A DNA stretch of 39,659 nt from NCBI RefSeq assembly GCF_002286775.1, contig NZ_NSGJ01000045.1, forward strand, positions 1 to 39,659. Reading direction: 5' to 3'. Under the pieces are notes generated by a model. The model was not told the DNA's origin and did no database searches. It saw nothing but the letters and a program-made list of their open reading frames with translations. The stretch comes from Myroides sp. N17-2 (GTDB lineage: Bacteria; Bacteroidota; Bacteroidia; Flavobacteriales; Flavobacteriaceae). Both the position numbers and the translations under genes were made by a program. Below, piece by piece: positions 13,760 to 23,325 of this stretch. Numbering within the stretch: position 1 is the stretch's first letter; every line of letters begins with the position of its first letter.

Positions 13760-14965
13760 TTGAAGTTTTCCTTATACATAGCCAAGCGTTATGCCTTCAG
13801 CAAGAGTAAAAGCAAGGCGATTAACGTTATTACAGCAATAGCCTCTGTGGGTATTGTAGTTAGTGCTATGGCCATGTTTATCGTGTTATCGGTATTCAGT
13901 GGGTTAAAGGATTACAGTCTTTCTTTCGTCGATGATTTAGATCCAGATTTAAAAGTTTTTACCCCTAAGGGTAAAAGCTTTGTAGTCGAGGATAGGCAAA
14001 TCCTAGACCTAGAAGAATCAGGTTACTTTAAGGGAGTAGCGAAGGTGGTGGAAGACCGCCTTCTATTCACATTTAAAGATAAACAAGCTGTATCTACTAT
14101 TAAAGGAATTGACTCTGACTTTACGAATGTTACTGACTTTGATGAGAAGATCGAGTATGGTAATTGGTTGGAGCCGGATACAGATGAAGCTGTGGTAGGT
14201 ATAGGTATGTCATATTTACTGTCGATGGGGCTTTTTGATACGGAGAATCTCTTCGAAGCTGTGGCGCTTAAGCCTGGTAAAGGAGCAATAGAAAATCCTG
14301 AGGAAGCATTTATTAAGAAGCATTTATGGCCTACGGGAGTCTATGTGCTAGGTAATGATGATCTAGATAATAAATATGTGTTTGTCGATATCGATAACGC
14401 ACGTGAACTACTGAATGTGCCTCTTAATGAGGTGACTAATATCGAGCTAGCTATAGCAGATGGTGTGTCTGAAAGTACAGCAGTTCAGAAAATTAAAGAT
14501 GTACTAGGTGATCAGTATATCATAAAAAATAAAACACAGTTAAACGATGGGCTTTACCGTATGCTTAATATGGAGAACTTAGTCGTTTATTTAATATTCG
14601 TATTAGTAGTGATTATGGCGTTGTTTACATTAGTAGGGGCAATGATTATGATTATTTTAGAGAAACAGCCGAATATTAAAACACTGAACCAAATCGGTGT
14701 TCCTGTAAACGATCTTCGCAAGATATTCTTATTCCAAGGAATGATTATCTGTATAGTAGGTAGTCTTATTGGATTAATACTTGGAGTAGCTTTTGTATCG
14801 TTACAAGTTGCTTTCGGGTTTATCTCTATCCGTGAAGGTCTAGCTTACCCGGTCTCTTTTAATTGGGTGAATATAATAGTCGTATTTAGCTCTATAGTAG
14901 TGTTAGGACTATTAGCATCCCTTATTTCTTCTTCTAGGGTAAATACTAATTATTTAAAGTTATAG
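13760..14965 (+). CDS. LolC/LolE-type (FtsX-like) ABC transporter permease
   Basis: The 401-residue protein has one N-terminal transmembrane helix (about 24-47), a large periplasmic domain (about 50-270) and three C-terminal helices (about 275-300, 322-347, 370-393), the layout of MacB/LolC/LolE permeases. These export lipoproteins or other compounds with a separate ATPase, which is not in the window. The start is TTG, one base after the rbfA stop, and is the only plausible start for the MKFSLYIAKRYAFS N-terminus. It probably shares the rbfA transcript. Length (about 400) matches LolC/E. Specific substrate not shown. Confidence 0.85.
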   Translation: MKFSLYIAKRYAFSKSKSKAINVITAIASVGIVVSAMAMFIVLSVFSGLKDYSLSFVDDLDPDLKVFTPKGKSFVVEDRQILDLEESGYFKGVAKVVEDRLLFTFKDKQAVSTIKGIDSDFTNVTDFDEKIEYGNWLEPDTDEAVVGIGMSYLLSMGLFDTENLFEAVALKPGKGAIENPEEAFIKKHLWPTGVYVLGNDDLDNKYVFVDIDNARELLNVPLNEVTNIELAIADGVSESTAVQKIKDVLGDQYIIKNKTQLNDGLYRMLNMENLVVYLIFVLVVIMALFTLVGAMIMIILEKQPNIKTLNQIGVPVNDLRKIFLFQGMIICIVGSLIGLILGVAFVSLQVAFGFISIREGLAYPVSFNWVNIIVVFSSIVVLGLLASLISSSRVNTNYLKL

Positions 14966-15396
14966 GTACAACAGTATTGTTGTCTCTAATTCATTTCTTT
15001 CTTATCTGTTACTATCTAATTGTAGTATAGTGTTTTGTTGTTTTTAAACACAAAATACTGAAGTATTAGTTGTGAACTCTTTTCTATCTAAGATAAGTGC
15101 CCATAGCTTGCCCAATTAGTGAAGTATAGTTGCTGAAATTGCCTATTCTAGGGAGAATTGTGCTCATATTCAGCAAGAATTGGGAAGGGAGACTAATAAT
15201 GTAATCTGAATCAGTAGAATTAGTTCACATATTACGAGGTTGTATTTGGGCTTTAATTCACTAAATGTGAGTTGTTTATTTGGTTCACTTTTTTCTATTA
15301 TTTTTAACTATAAAGTAGGTTTTTTTGAAATATTCTTAGTATTTTAATTAACTAAATGAGGAAGGTGGTGATTTGATTTAAGAATATCTTATCAAT
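14966..15396. other. 431-base gap without a gene
   Basis: A+T-rich. There is an imperfect inverted repeat of AGTGTTTTGT near 15030 with ACAAAATACT near 15050, and a short ACAACA/TGTTGT repeat just after the permease stop that may act as a weak terminator. I see no RNA gene or repeat array here. Confidence 0.5.
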
Positions 15397-15424
15397 ATTG
15401 TTATTTGCCATTTCCTTACATTTG
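15397..15424 (+). promoter_or_regulatory. promoter of the Sel1-Hsp90 operon
   Basis: TACATTTG at 15417-15424 is a full TAnnTTTG -7 box and ATTG at 15397-15400 lies 16 bases upstream as a -33 box. The ATG at 15472 would then have a leader of about 40 bases. Confidence 0.6.
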
Positions 15425-15471
15425 TGTTTAATCGAACAAAAACTAAAAGTAAGATTGTTAAAAAGATAGTT

Positions 15472-17997
15472 ATGAAACAATTCAATCAAGAATATTTAAG
15501 TTATGTAAGTGAGTTTGCTAATGACAGTAAGTCTATTACAGAACATGCAGAAGAGTTTATAAATAAAAATGACTATAGCGATCCTCATCAGTGGTATAGA
15601 GCACATGCTGTATGTATGTTAGCTGAACAGATAGGGAAGAATAACGAAATCATAGAGAGTTTATATAATCAACTTAATGAAGATTCTAACTGTATGCACA
15701 GTAGTATGAGCTTAAATGATCAAGACTATGAAGCGTGGTTTACTGATGTTAGAGCATTGAATGAAATCTTTATTGAACGTGGATATGCTGCAGCATATGC
15801 TTATCAATATGAATTATTTATTAATTCAAGATACGGATTTAGAGATGAGGACAGAGCGACTAAGTTCTTAAATATAGGACTAGCTCTAGGAGATGAGTTA
15901 TGTAAATGTTATGCAGGGTATGCAATGTACTATGGTACTAATGGATATGAGAAAAATGAAGAAGAAGCTATAAAACTAATAGAATCTGCATCACATGGTA
16001 AGAGAGCTAAAATTGCTAATCTATTCTTGCTTAATATAGAATTTAGAAGCTGTGGGTCTGCAGAAGAAGGAAAGGCTGTATTAACGAAGTATGATGATCT
16101 GATTAATAACCAAAAACGCGGTTTATATATATTAGCAGATTACTATCTAAGAGAAGATGATAATGAGAAAGCAGAAGCAGCATTAAAAGATGGAATAGCT
16201 AATAATAGTGCTTACAGTAAATATCTATTAGGAATGATGGCATGTAATGGTCGCTTTGAAGGACTGGGATATACAGAAGAGCAAGGAAGAGAATTACTTG
16301 CTGATGCTTACGATTATGGTATCGCACATGCGGGATACATATTAGGATATTCTTATTTCTACCCGCGTACTGAGGGATTAGAACCTAATGACAACAAGGG
16401 TATTGAAATGTTTGATAACGCAATTTCGTATTACTCTAATGAAGCTACTTTAGAACTTGCAATTATCTATTTATACAATACAGATCATAAAGATATCGCT
16501 AAGGGGATAAGTTTATTAGACAGAGGTATCGAGTATGGATATGATAAAGCAATGTCTGAGAAAGGTTTTATCTTATTAGATTCTGAAGAAGTAGAGCGAA
16601 ATGTAGTAGAGGCTAAGTCTTTATTAGAACAAGCAATGGCATTAGGTAATGACTATGCTCCTTATCGATTAGGATTAGGATATCAGAATGCAGAGTTCGA
16701 AGAGGAGTCTGACTATGAGAAAGCATTGTATTTATTTGAACTTGCGGCTGAGCGTAATAATGCTTCAGGTGTTGAGGTTGCAGGACGTTACTATCGCTTT
16801 GGGTATGCAGGAGAACCTAATTTAGAAAAGGCGATCATGTATTATGAGAAAGGTATTGAATACTTTAACTCTAACTACTGTAAAGTGGAGATGGCGATGT
16901 TATTAGAGCGTGGTGAAGGTGTAGAGCAAGATGTACCTGCAGCAGTGACTCTGTATGAAGAGGCTTTAAATGATGGGTATATTTATGCGGCTATTCGCTT
17001 AGGAATGATCTATGAGGATGGTACATTAGGAGAAGCAGATTATGATAAAGCTAGATCTTATATAGAGATAGCAGCAGAACAAGATATGTCTGAAGGAGTA
17101 TATAACTTAGCTCGTTTTTATAAATATGGAGTTGGTGGAGATGTAAACTTACAGAAGTCATTTGAGTTGTTTAGTAAAGCGCTTGAGTTAGGTTTTGTAG
17201 ATGCTAATGTAGATATCGCTTTGTTTTATGAAGAAGGAATAGATGGTGGAGAACCGGACTATGAAAAAGCCTTTGAGTATATGATGCAAGGTGCTGAAGC
17301 AGGATTTAATTATGCTCAGTATAAAATAGGAGTGTATTATTCTTATGGATACTTAGCTGAAACAGATGCTCTAAAAGGAAAAGAATGGTTTGAGAAATCT
17401 GTAGAGAATGGATCGCCTTTAGGAATGCTTTCTCTTGGAGATTATTATTTATATGGATATGGAGAAGAGAAGGAGTATGATAAGGCATTTGAATATTATA
17501 CGATGGCAGAAGAGAGAAACTACGTGTCTGAGGGATTAGGTATCTGTTACCAATTCGGATTAGGGGTAGAGACAGATGATATTAAGGCGTTTCATTATTA
17601 TAAGCTAGCAGCAGATAGACAGTATGATTCAGCTATATTCCGTTTAGGATTATGTTATTTCTATGGCAATGGTACGGAAAGAGATTTAGTAGAGGCTTTC
17701 TTCTATTTAAAACAAGTAGCCGATAGAGGTAATATGGAGGCTGTAGGATATGTAGGGGCGATGTTAGTAAAAGGAGAAGGTACAGAGAAGGATGCTGAGT
17801 ATGGAGTAAGTTATTTATTACAAGCTGCTGAAGCAGGTTTAGATATGGCTCAATATGAATTAGCAAACTGCTATTTAAAAGGGGAAGGAGTTCCTCAAAG
17901 TGATGAGTCAGCAATGCAGTGGTATCAGCAGGCAGCTGAAAATGGAAATGAAGATGCACAAAAGCTAGTAGGAGGTCCTCGTAAAAGAAGAAGATAA
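15472..17997 (+). CDS. large Sel1-repeat protein, first gene of an Hsp90 operon
   Basis: The 841-residue product (from ATG 15472; a longer TTG-started frame from 15424 would begin inside the promoter) is cytoplasmic, with no signal peptide. From about residue 130 to the end it is a solenoid of roughly 36-residue Sel1 units with the A..LG..Y..G pattern (for example YRLGLGYQNAEFE, AMLLERGEGVEQD, YELANCYLKGEG). The last part is RKRRR. Sel1 solenoids bind other proteins and often link partners in complexes. Its stop overlaps the ATG of the Hsp90 gene by one base, so the two are made together. An adaptor or client-presenting role for Hsp90 is inferred from the operon. Confidence 0.9.
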   Translation: MKQFNQEYLSYVSEFANDSKSITEHAEEFINKNDYSDPHQWYRAHAVCMLAEQIGKNNEIIESLYNQLNEDSNCMHSSMSLNDQDYEAWFTDVRALNEIFIERGYAAAYAYQYELFINSRYGFRDEDRATKFLNIGLALGDELCKCYAGYAMYYGTNGYEKNEEEAIKLIESASHGKRAKIANLFLLNIEFRSCGSAEEGKAVLTKYDDLINNQKRGLYILADYYLREDDNEKAEAALKDGIANNSAYSKYLLGMMACNGRFEGLGYTEEQGRELLADAYDYGIAHAGYILGYSYFYPRTEGLEPNDNKGIEMFDNAISYYSNEATLELAIIYLYNTDHKDIAKGISLLDRGIEYGYDKAMSEKGFILLDSEEVERNVVEAKSLLEQAMALGNDYAPYRLGLGYQNAEFEEESDYEKALYLFELAAERNNASGVEVAGRYYRFGYAGEPNLEKAIMYYEKGIEYFNSNYCKVEMAMLLERGEGVEQDVPAAVTLYEEALNDGYIYAAIRLGMIYEDGTLGEADYDKARSYIEIAAEQDMSEGVYNLARFYKYGVGGDVNLQKSFELFSKALELGFVDANVDIALFYEEGIDGGEPDYEKAFEYMMQGAEAGFNYAQYKIGVYYSYGYLAETDALKGKEWFEKSVENGSPLGMLSLGDYYLYGYGEEKEYDKAFEYYTMAEERNYVSEGLGICYQFGLGVETDDIKAFHYYKLAADRQYDSAIFRLGLCYFYGNGTERDLVEAFFYLKQVADRGNMEAVGYVGAMLVKGEGTEKDAEYGVSYLLQAAEAGLDMAQYELANCYLKGEGVPQSDESAMQWYQQAAENGNEDAQKLVGGPRKRRR

Positions 17998-19775
17998 TGG
18001 AAAATCAGAAACAATACCAGTTTCAAGTTAATATGAAGGGAATGATAGAGTTGTTGTCAGAGCATATTTATAGCTCACCAACAGTATTCGTCAGAGAACT
18101 TCTACAAAACGGAATGGATGCCGTAACGGTTCGCAAAGGAATTGACGAAAGCTTCAAAGGAAAAATAGATATTACATTCGAGGGTGAACGCCTTATCTTT
18201 AAAGATAATGGTGTGGGACTTACGCAGGACGATGTTCACCAGTTTCTATCTGTAATCGGGCAGAGTTCTAAACGCGGTGAATTAGCTGACAAAGATTTGA
18301 TCGGTAAGTTCGGTATAGGCTTGTTATCTTGTCTAGTGGTGAGTGAAGCTATCGTAGTGGAATCTAGATCACTGTATAAAGATGAATCTGTAAGGTGGAC
18401 AGGTAGGGCAGATGGTACTTATGATGTAGAGATAATACCTCTACTAGATGAGGTCGGTACTAAAGTAATCTTAGATGCTAAGAAGGCTTGGCGTAGTTTA
18501 TTTAAGCGTGATGAAGTAAAGCAGAATGTGTTGTTTTATGGAAGTGCATTACCAATCGAAGTCAACTTAATAGAGAACGGAGTGGTAGAACAATGCTTAG
18601 ATGGCAATCCTGTTTGGTTAGATACTAATAGCTCGAAAGAAGAGTTATTGGCGTATGGTAAGGATGTGTTTAAGACTAAGTTCTTAGACGCATTTAGGCT
18701 TTATTCTGAGGCAGGTGAGATACAGGGGGTAGCTTATATTATCCCTAATAAGGTAAATACTACAGCAACTAAGGAACACAAGATATTCTTGAAGAAGATG
18801 TATTTATGTGATCAGGCGACTAATCTATTGCCTGAGTGGACTTCTTTTGTGCGTTGTATATTTAACTCTAATGGGTTACAACCTACGGCTTCTCGTGAGT
18901 CACTGATGAACAACACTGTTCTTCAGGAAGCAAAGAAAGAATTAAGCGAATGTTTTAAAGATTACTTAAAGACATTGTCTATTACTAATCCAGAAGTGTT
19001 AGAGCAGATTATCAGTATTCATCATATGTTTATTAAAGCATTAGCAGCTTCTGATAATGAGATTATGACGATGTTCGAAGACTATTTGCCATTTGAGACC
19101 AATCACGGTATGATGGCATTCGGTGAGATTAAGAGTTCATATAAGAATATATACTATACACCATCTTTAGATGATTATAGACAGATACGTCGTATCGCAG
19201 GTTCTCAGAATAAGTTAGTGATAAATGCTGCTTATAGCTATGAGACGGATCTAATCGAGAAGTTAAAGCGATCTCATACAGAGTTGAGTTTAGAGCGTAT
19301 TGCTCCTAATGATATTTTAGAAGAGTTTGAAGATGCGATAGATGATAGTCAGCGTATCGATAGTTTTATAGAGAAGGCTAATAAAATACTGAAGAGAAAC
19401 TTCTGTAGAGCTGAGGTGAAGAGGTTTGAACCTAAGGATACCACAGCTATTTATATAGCGAATGAGGATGCATTGACTTCTAAGAATATTCAGAGTTTAT
19501 CTCAGACAGCTAACCCATTCGCAAGCACATTACAACACTTTAAGAAGAAAGAGGAAGTAATGCCTACACTGTGTTTTAACCAACAGAGTGAGTTAGTAGA
19601 GAAGGTGATGCTAATAGATGATGAAGAGTTATTTGAAGCCTTGATTAATGTTGTATATGTACAGGCGCTGATGTTAGGTGGATATACAATCAATAAGAAA
19701 GAAATGGATATTTTTAATGATGCACTATATCAGTTTATGATATTAGGGATGTCTAATTTCTTACCTAAGTTTTAA
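17997..19775 (+). CDS. divergent Hsp90-family chaperone (HtpG-like)
   Basis: The 592-residue protein is an Hsp90 of the kind annotated as "HSP90 family protein", shorter than HtpG (about 624) and divergent in sequence. The GHKL ATPase domain is intact: E34 and N38 in FVRELLQNGMDA, DNGVGL (about 74-79), QSSKRG lid start, and GKFGIG (about 104-109). The middle domain has the catalytic-loop pattern ASRESLMNN (about 300-308). The C-terminal part lacks the EEVD-like end, as in bacterial Hsp90. It starts on the last base of the Sel1 gene's stop and is followed after three bases by a helical-repeat gene. This may be a specialised chaperone with its own partners, not the general HtpG. Confidence 0.92.
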   Translation: MENQKQYQFQVNMKGMIELLSEHIYSSPTVFVRELLQNGMDAVTVRKGIDESFKGKIDITFEGERLIFKDNGVGLTQDDVHQFLSVIGQSSKRGELADKDLIGKFGIGLLSCLVVSEAIVVESRSLYKDESVRWTGRADGTYDVEIIPLLDEVGTKVILDAKKAWRSLFKRDEVKQNVLFYGSALPIEVNLIENGVVEQCLDGNPVWLDTNSSKEELLAYGKDVFKTKFLDAFRLYSEAGEIQGVAYIIPNKVNTTATKEHKIFLKKMYLCDQATNLLPEWTSFVRCIFNSNGLQPTASRESLMNNTVLQEAKKELSECFKDYLKTLSITNPEVLEQIISIHHMFIKALAASDNEIMTMFEDYLPFETNHGMMAFGEIKSSYKNIYYTPSLDDYRQIRRIAGSQNKLVINAAYSYETDLIEKLKRSHTELSLERIAPNDILEEFEDAIDDSQRIDSFIEKANKILKRNFCRAEVKRFEPKDTTAIYIANEDALTSKNIQSLSQTANPFASTLQHFKKKEEVMPTLCFNQQSELVEKVMLIDDEELFEALINVVYVQALMLGGYTINKKEMDIFNDALYQFMILGMSNFLPKF

Positions 19776-19778
19776 TAG

Positions 19779-20858
19779 ATGATGTACCGTTTAGAAATAC
19801 AAAGGTTACTGTTACAAATCGACGAGAATATAGAGGATGCGGAGTTATGTATGAGTCTAATCCGTCAAGGTATACAGATAGCTGATAAGAATAATGATTT
19901 AGAGTGGGGAGTAGATTTAAGATATAGTTTGATACACGAAGAGCGCGCTACATCTAGTTGTGGTGAGAGTGTAATGGCTTTTGCTTGGATATTAAATCTG
20001 TGTGATCAATACCCTGAGCGATTTGATGAATCAGAGTTTTTATTAGAATACGAATGGATGTTATGCTCTGCCTATAGTAATGCCGCTCTTTCTACAGAAC
20101 AAATTCAAGCTATTGCAGATGATTTGTACTTGAGATTAGATAGAAATCAGATTACTAAAAGAGGATATTACTTCACTATGGCGGAGTATGTGCAGAATTT
20201 AGGTGATTATGTAAAAGGAGAGGAGTATATCAAACTTGCGATGCAGGAACCTTTTGACGAGGAGAATGTAGAGATTATGGAGTATGATTATCGCATCGAA
20301 AATCTAGTCTTAATGAAGAGATTTGATGAGGCGATTACTTTAATGGAGCAAGTAGAGCTTAAGAAATTAAAGAACTTTTCGTTGCCTTTTGAGACCTATT
20401 GTGCGATGGGGTATTGTATGGCTAAAGCTAATGATGCTAGAGCGCAGATCTATTTAGATAAAGCGAAGGCTTCATTTGAAACTTTAAAGGAAGTTAATAG
20501 TTCAATGCTTTATAGTATGGTTCGCTTTATGTATACGATGTATGCGTTAGAGGATGAGTTGCTTTGGGAGACCTTTGAACGCATTGCTGATTGGGAAATA
20601 GGAGCAGAGGATGATTTGCACTTTATGTTGACTAGGCACGCTGCTATCATCTGCTCAAAAGACAAGACAAAAGAACTTGCCTTATCACCTAGAGTGCCGT
20701 ATTACGAGCCTACAGGTGTTTATGATATGAGTAAGTTGTTTACCTATTTTGACAAGCAAGCAACAGAGCTCGGACATAGATTCGATGAGCGAAATGGTAG
20801 TGATTTTTGCTCAAGAAAGTACATAGAATTAAAAGTTATGAATGGTATAAAAGTATAG
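19779..20858 (+). CDS. helical-repeat (TPR-like) protein, first of a tandem pair
   Basis: The 359-residue protein follows the Hsp90 gene after three bases, so it is in the same operon. It has no signal peptide or transmembrane helix and looks like an alpha-helical repeat protein, with a TPR-like pattern (SYSxxYxxLA-like pairs in ALRQGIQIADKNNDLEWG, GYYFTMAEYVQNLGDYVKGE). It is a clear paralog of the next product. Shared blocks include FDESEF.EY.W, CSAY.NAA.STEQI and IGAED. No catalytic motif is visible. A partner or co-chaperone of the Hsp90 is a reasonable inference. The ATG at 19779 aligns with that of the paralog. Confidence 0.85.
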   Translation: MMYRLEIQRLLLQIDENIEDAELCMSLIRQGIQIADKNNDLEWGVDLRYSLIHEERATSSCGESVMAFAWILNLCDQYPERFDESEFLLEYEWMLCSAYSNAALSTEQIQAIADDLYLRLDRNQITKRGYYFTMAEYVQNLGDYVKGEEYIKLAMQEPFDEENVEIMEYDYRIENLVLMKRFDEAITLMEQVELKKLKNFSLPFETYCAMGYCMAKANDARAQIYLDKAKASFETLKEVNSSMLYSMVRFMYTMYALEDELLWETFERIADWEIGAEDDLHFMLTRHAAIICSKDKTKELALSPRVPYYEPTGVYDMSKLFTYFDKQATELGHRFDERNGSDFCSRKYIELKVMNGIKV

Positions 20859-20860
20859 TT

Positions 20861-21922
20861 ATGAATTATAATCTAGAGATACAGAAAATACTACTTAAAG
20901 TAGAGGAATTACCTAGTTTTACAGACAAAGTCAAAGCTTTAAAGGAAGCTATTGCCATTGCTGATAAACACAATGATTTGGATTGGGGATTTGACCTGAG
21001 ATTGACACTAATTCAGAAAGAGAGAAATACTTCTAAATGTGAAGAGAGTTTTCCTGCATTTGCTTGGATACTGAATGCGAGTGATTCTAATGAAGATTAT
21101 TTTGATGAATCGGAGTTCCTATGGGAGTATAAGTGGATGTATTGTTCTGCATATCGCAATGCAGCTATCTCTACCGAACAAATTAAAGAGATAGGGGATG
21201 ATTTAAGAAGACGTCTTAAAAAGAACGGATATAGTGATCGTGCTTATTATAATGTAGTGACGGGTTATGCTCTTCACTTAAGGGACTATAAGTTGGCTCA
21301 GGAGTATATAGAGCTAGCTGACGCGGAGATTATAGATGATATGGCTAACTGCCCAGCGTGTGAATTAGATACTAAGGTAGAGACTTTACTTGATTTAGGT
21401 TTTATAGATGAGTCATTAGTGAAAGCACAAGACTTGATTAATAAAAAGCTTACTTGTTATTCTATGCCGTTTCAGACTTTCTGTAGTTTTGCAAATAAGC
21501 TATATGATGCAGGTGATGATAGAGCGAGTATATACTTTGACAAAGCATTAGAAGAATATCACGCACACGATCAATATGATAGCTCTGTAGGTTATTCTAT
21601 GGGACAATTAGTATCTTATATGCATAAGACTAATTATCCTGAAGTATGGACATTCTTTAGTCGTGTAGCTGAATGGCAGATAGGAGCGGAGGATGTACAT
21701 ATTTATAACTTCGCTAAGGTCATGATTCCTTTATTTAAAGGAGAAGGGCAAATAGAATTAAGTTTATCACCACTATTACCTTATTATCAGGAATCAGGTG
21801 TATATCAAAAGGCAGACTTGTATAATTATTTTAAAGAAACGGCTTATGAGTATGCAGCTCGTTTTGATGTACGTAATAACAATACTAATTTTAAAGATGA
21901 AGTAGACGGAGTATTAAGTTAA
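20861..21922 (+). CDS. helical-repeat (TPR-like) protein, second of a tandem pair
   Basis: The 353-residue product, started at ATG 20861 two bases after the previous stop, is a paralog of the preceding protein along nearly its whole length (MNYNLEIQKILL against MMYRLEIQRLLL at the start; WQIGAED against WEIGAED; LSPLLPYY against LSPRVPYY near the end). The in-frame upstream ATG at 20807 lies inside the previous gene and is not used. The pair arose by tandem duplication and has since diverged. The C-terminal end is more degenerate. Function unknown. The gene closes the Sel1-Hsp90 operon before a terminator. Confidence 0.85.
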   Translation: MNYNLEIQKILLKVEELPSFTDKVKALKEAIAIADKHNDLDWGFDLRLTLIQKERNTSKCEESFPAFAWILNASDSNEDYFDESEFLWEYKWMYCSAYRNAAISTEQIKEIGDDLRRRLKKNGYSDRAYYNVVTGYALHLRDYKLAQEYIELADAEIIDDMANCPACELDTKVETLLDLGFIDESLVKAQDLINKKLTCYSMPFQTFCSFANKLYDAGDDRASIYFDKALEEYHAHDQYDSSVGYSMGQLVSYMHKTNYPEVWTFFSRVAEWQIGAEDVHIYNFAKVMIPLFKGEGQIELSLSPLLPYYQESGVYQKADLYNYFKETAYEYAARFDVRNNNTNFKDEVDGVLS

Positions 21923-21948
21923 TCCTCTTCTAAATACAACATACTAAG

Positions 21949-21982
21949 GCAAGGACTGTTTCAAATAGTTCTTGCTTTTTTT
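21949..21982 (+). terminator. terminator of the Sel1-Hsp90 operon
   Basis: GCAAGGACT (21949-21957) pairs with AGTTCTTGC (21967-21975), with one G-U, followed by a run of T. It lies 27 bases beyond the last gene of the operon. Confidence 0.85.
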
Positions 21983-21998
21983 ATGTGCTTGGTTCACT

Positions 21999-22025
21999 GA
22001 AAAAAAGCCACTCATCGAGTGGCTT
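21999..22025 (-). terminator. terminator of the clamp-motif protein gene
   Basis: On the minus strand AAGCCACTC and GAGTGGCTT form a perfect 9-bp stem around GAT, followed by seven T. It stands just downstream of the stop at 22066. Confidence 0.85.
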
Positions 22026-22065
22026 AGATATATTGTATTGTTGACTGTGAGTCAAATATAATTTG

Positions 22066-23325
22066 TTAGAATAGACTGATTTGACCAGCTTGTTCGATTT
22101 TCGAAACCTTCTTTTCTTTTTTCTTGTCTTTCTTAGGTTTGTTTTCGCTTGCATCAGGTTCTACCGTTTCTAAATCGAATATCTCTATTTGCATTACGTC
22201 TTTAGTAGGTAGTGTTTCTTCTTCAACAAGAATACTCGTAGTATCATCTGAATGAACAGTGTTACTAGTATTTTCTATTATAGGAGCATTTACTAGATCA
22301 TCTGCATCTACATTAATCCCTGTTTTGGCGATATTAAATAACTCATTATACTTCGGATTACTGAATGATACTTTTTCTACAGCAGGCTTCTTGTTTTCAC
22401 TTTCCACACTATCCTCCGTAGTTATTCTTTCCCAATCTAACTTAGGCTGACTCTCAGGCGTTATTGGCATAAACAAGTCTTCCTCTGTGGTATAGACTGT
22501 TTCTTGTGTAGGAAACTCTTCCGATTTAGGCTCTTCAGTAGTATTATCTAATGCTATAGTTTGCAACTCTATTTCTACCTCCGCTACAGATTCTAATGGC
22601 ATAATAGACTGTTCTGTCTCATCATTAGTAGTAAATGGTTGTTCTTTTATACTAGTTTCTTCTTCGAATAACTCCTTATTACTTAGAGTTGCTTCTTCAG
22701 TTGTTTCTAAAGTAGAGAAGATTTCTGAAGCTTCTGTAGTAGGTGTAAAGTCAATTAGGTTATTCTCTTGAATAACTTCATCGCTTACTTCTTCTTCAGA
22801 GAAAGCCTCTGTTAAATCAAATAAGATAGGTATTTCTATTTGGTCTGTATTAGTAGTTGTGTTCTCTTCATATCCTTCTAATACTAGCTTTTTCTCTTGG
22901 TTTACCTCTATAATGTCCTCTGTAATTACATCATCTTGAAGATCCTCATCTATAATCGTAATATCTTCTTCTTTGGCGAAAATATCAAGTTTATTATTAA
23001 GTTCAGTAATGAGTCTTTTGATCTTTTTGATGTGTAAGTTATCACTAAATAGTTGTTTCTCATATACAGCGTCTAATAACTTGTATAGAGAATAAGCTTC
23101 GTGGTACTTTAAAACAAGCGAATGCTTCTTGTTGTGATCTAAGATAGAGACCTGTTTCTGTATTGTTTTTGCTTTGTCTTCTAACTTGTTTATTAAATCT
23201 TCTTTGATGCTTATTAGCAACGCGTCAGTTACGTTTTCTACAAGATAATCATCCGTATGCTTTACCATTTTTATGACTGTAAGCAGTACGTCATTATTTA
23301 ATTTAAGTTGAATTTTTGCAATCAT
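22066..23325 (-). CDS. acidic protein with a C-terminal sliding-clamp-binding motif
   Basis: A 419-residue soluble protein. Residues 1-115 look helical with a coiled-coil pattern. Residues 125-380 are a long acidic, Ser/Thr/Glu-rich low-complexity stretch that is probably disordered. The last 25 residues are lysine-rich and end in QISLF. The pentapeptide QxxLF (ideal QLSLF/QLDLF) is the motif by which Pol II, Pol IV, UmuC and others bind the beta sliding clamp, and here it is at the very end, as in those polymerases. A clamp-tethered replication or repair factor is therefore likely. No catalytic domain is visible and I cannot name a family. Confidence 0.75.
   Translation of the reverse strand: MIAKIQLKLNNDVLLTVIKMVKHTDDYLVENVTDALLISIKEDLINKLEDKAKTIQKQVSILDHNKKHSLVLKYHEAYSLYKLLDAVYEKQLFSDNLHIKKIKRLITELNNKLDIFAKEEDITIIDEDLQDDVITEDIIEVNQEKKLVLEGYEENTTTNTDQIEIPILFDLTEAFSEEEVSDEVIQENNLIDFTPTTEASEIFSTLETTEEATLSNKELFEEETSIKEQPFTTNDETEQSIMPLESVAEVEIELQTIALDNTTEEPKSEEFPTQETVYTTEEDLFMPITPESQPKLDWERITTEDSVESENKKPAVEKVSFSNPKYNELFNIAKTGINVDADDLVNAPIIENTSNTVHSDDTTSILVEEETLPTKDVMQIEIFDLETVEPDASENKPKKDKKKEKKVSKIEQAGQISLF

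Noticed and set aside
15424..15471. TTG start for the Sel1 protein
   Set aside because: Begins on the last base of the -7 promoter box and would be transcribed poorly or not at all.
17306..17959. Minus-strand open frames within the Sel1 and Hsp90 genes
   Set aside because: Low-complexity Leu/His-rich or Ser-rich translations opposite repeat coding sequence, with no promoter or neighbour.
20807..20860. Earlier ATG for the second TPR-like protein
   Set aside because: Lies inside the upstream gene. ATG 20861 aligns with the paralog's first residue.
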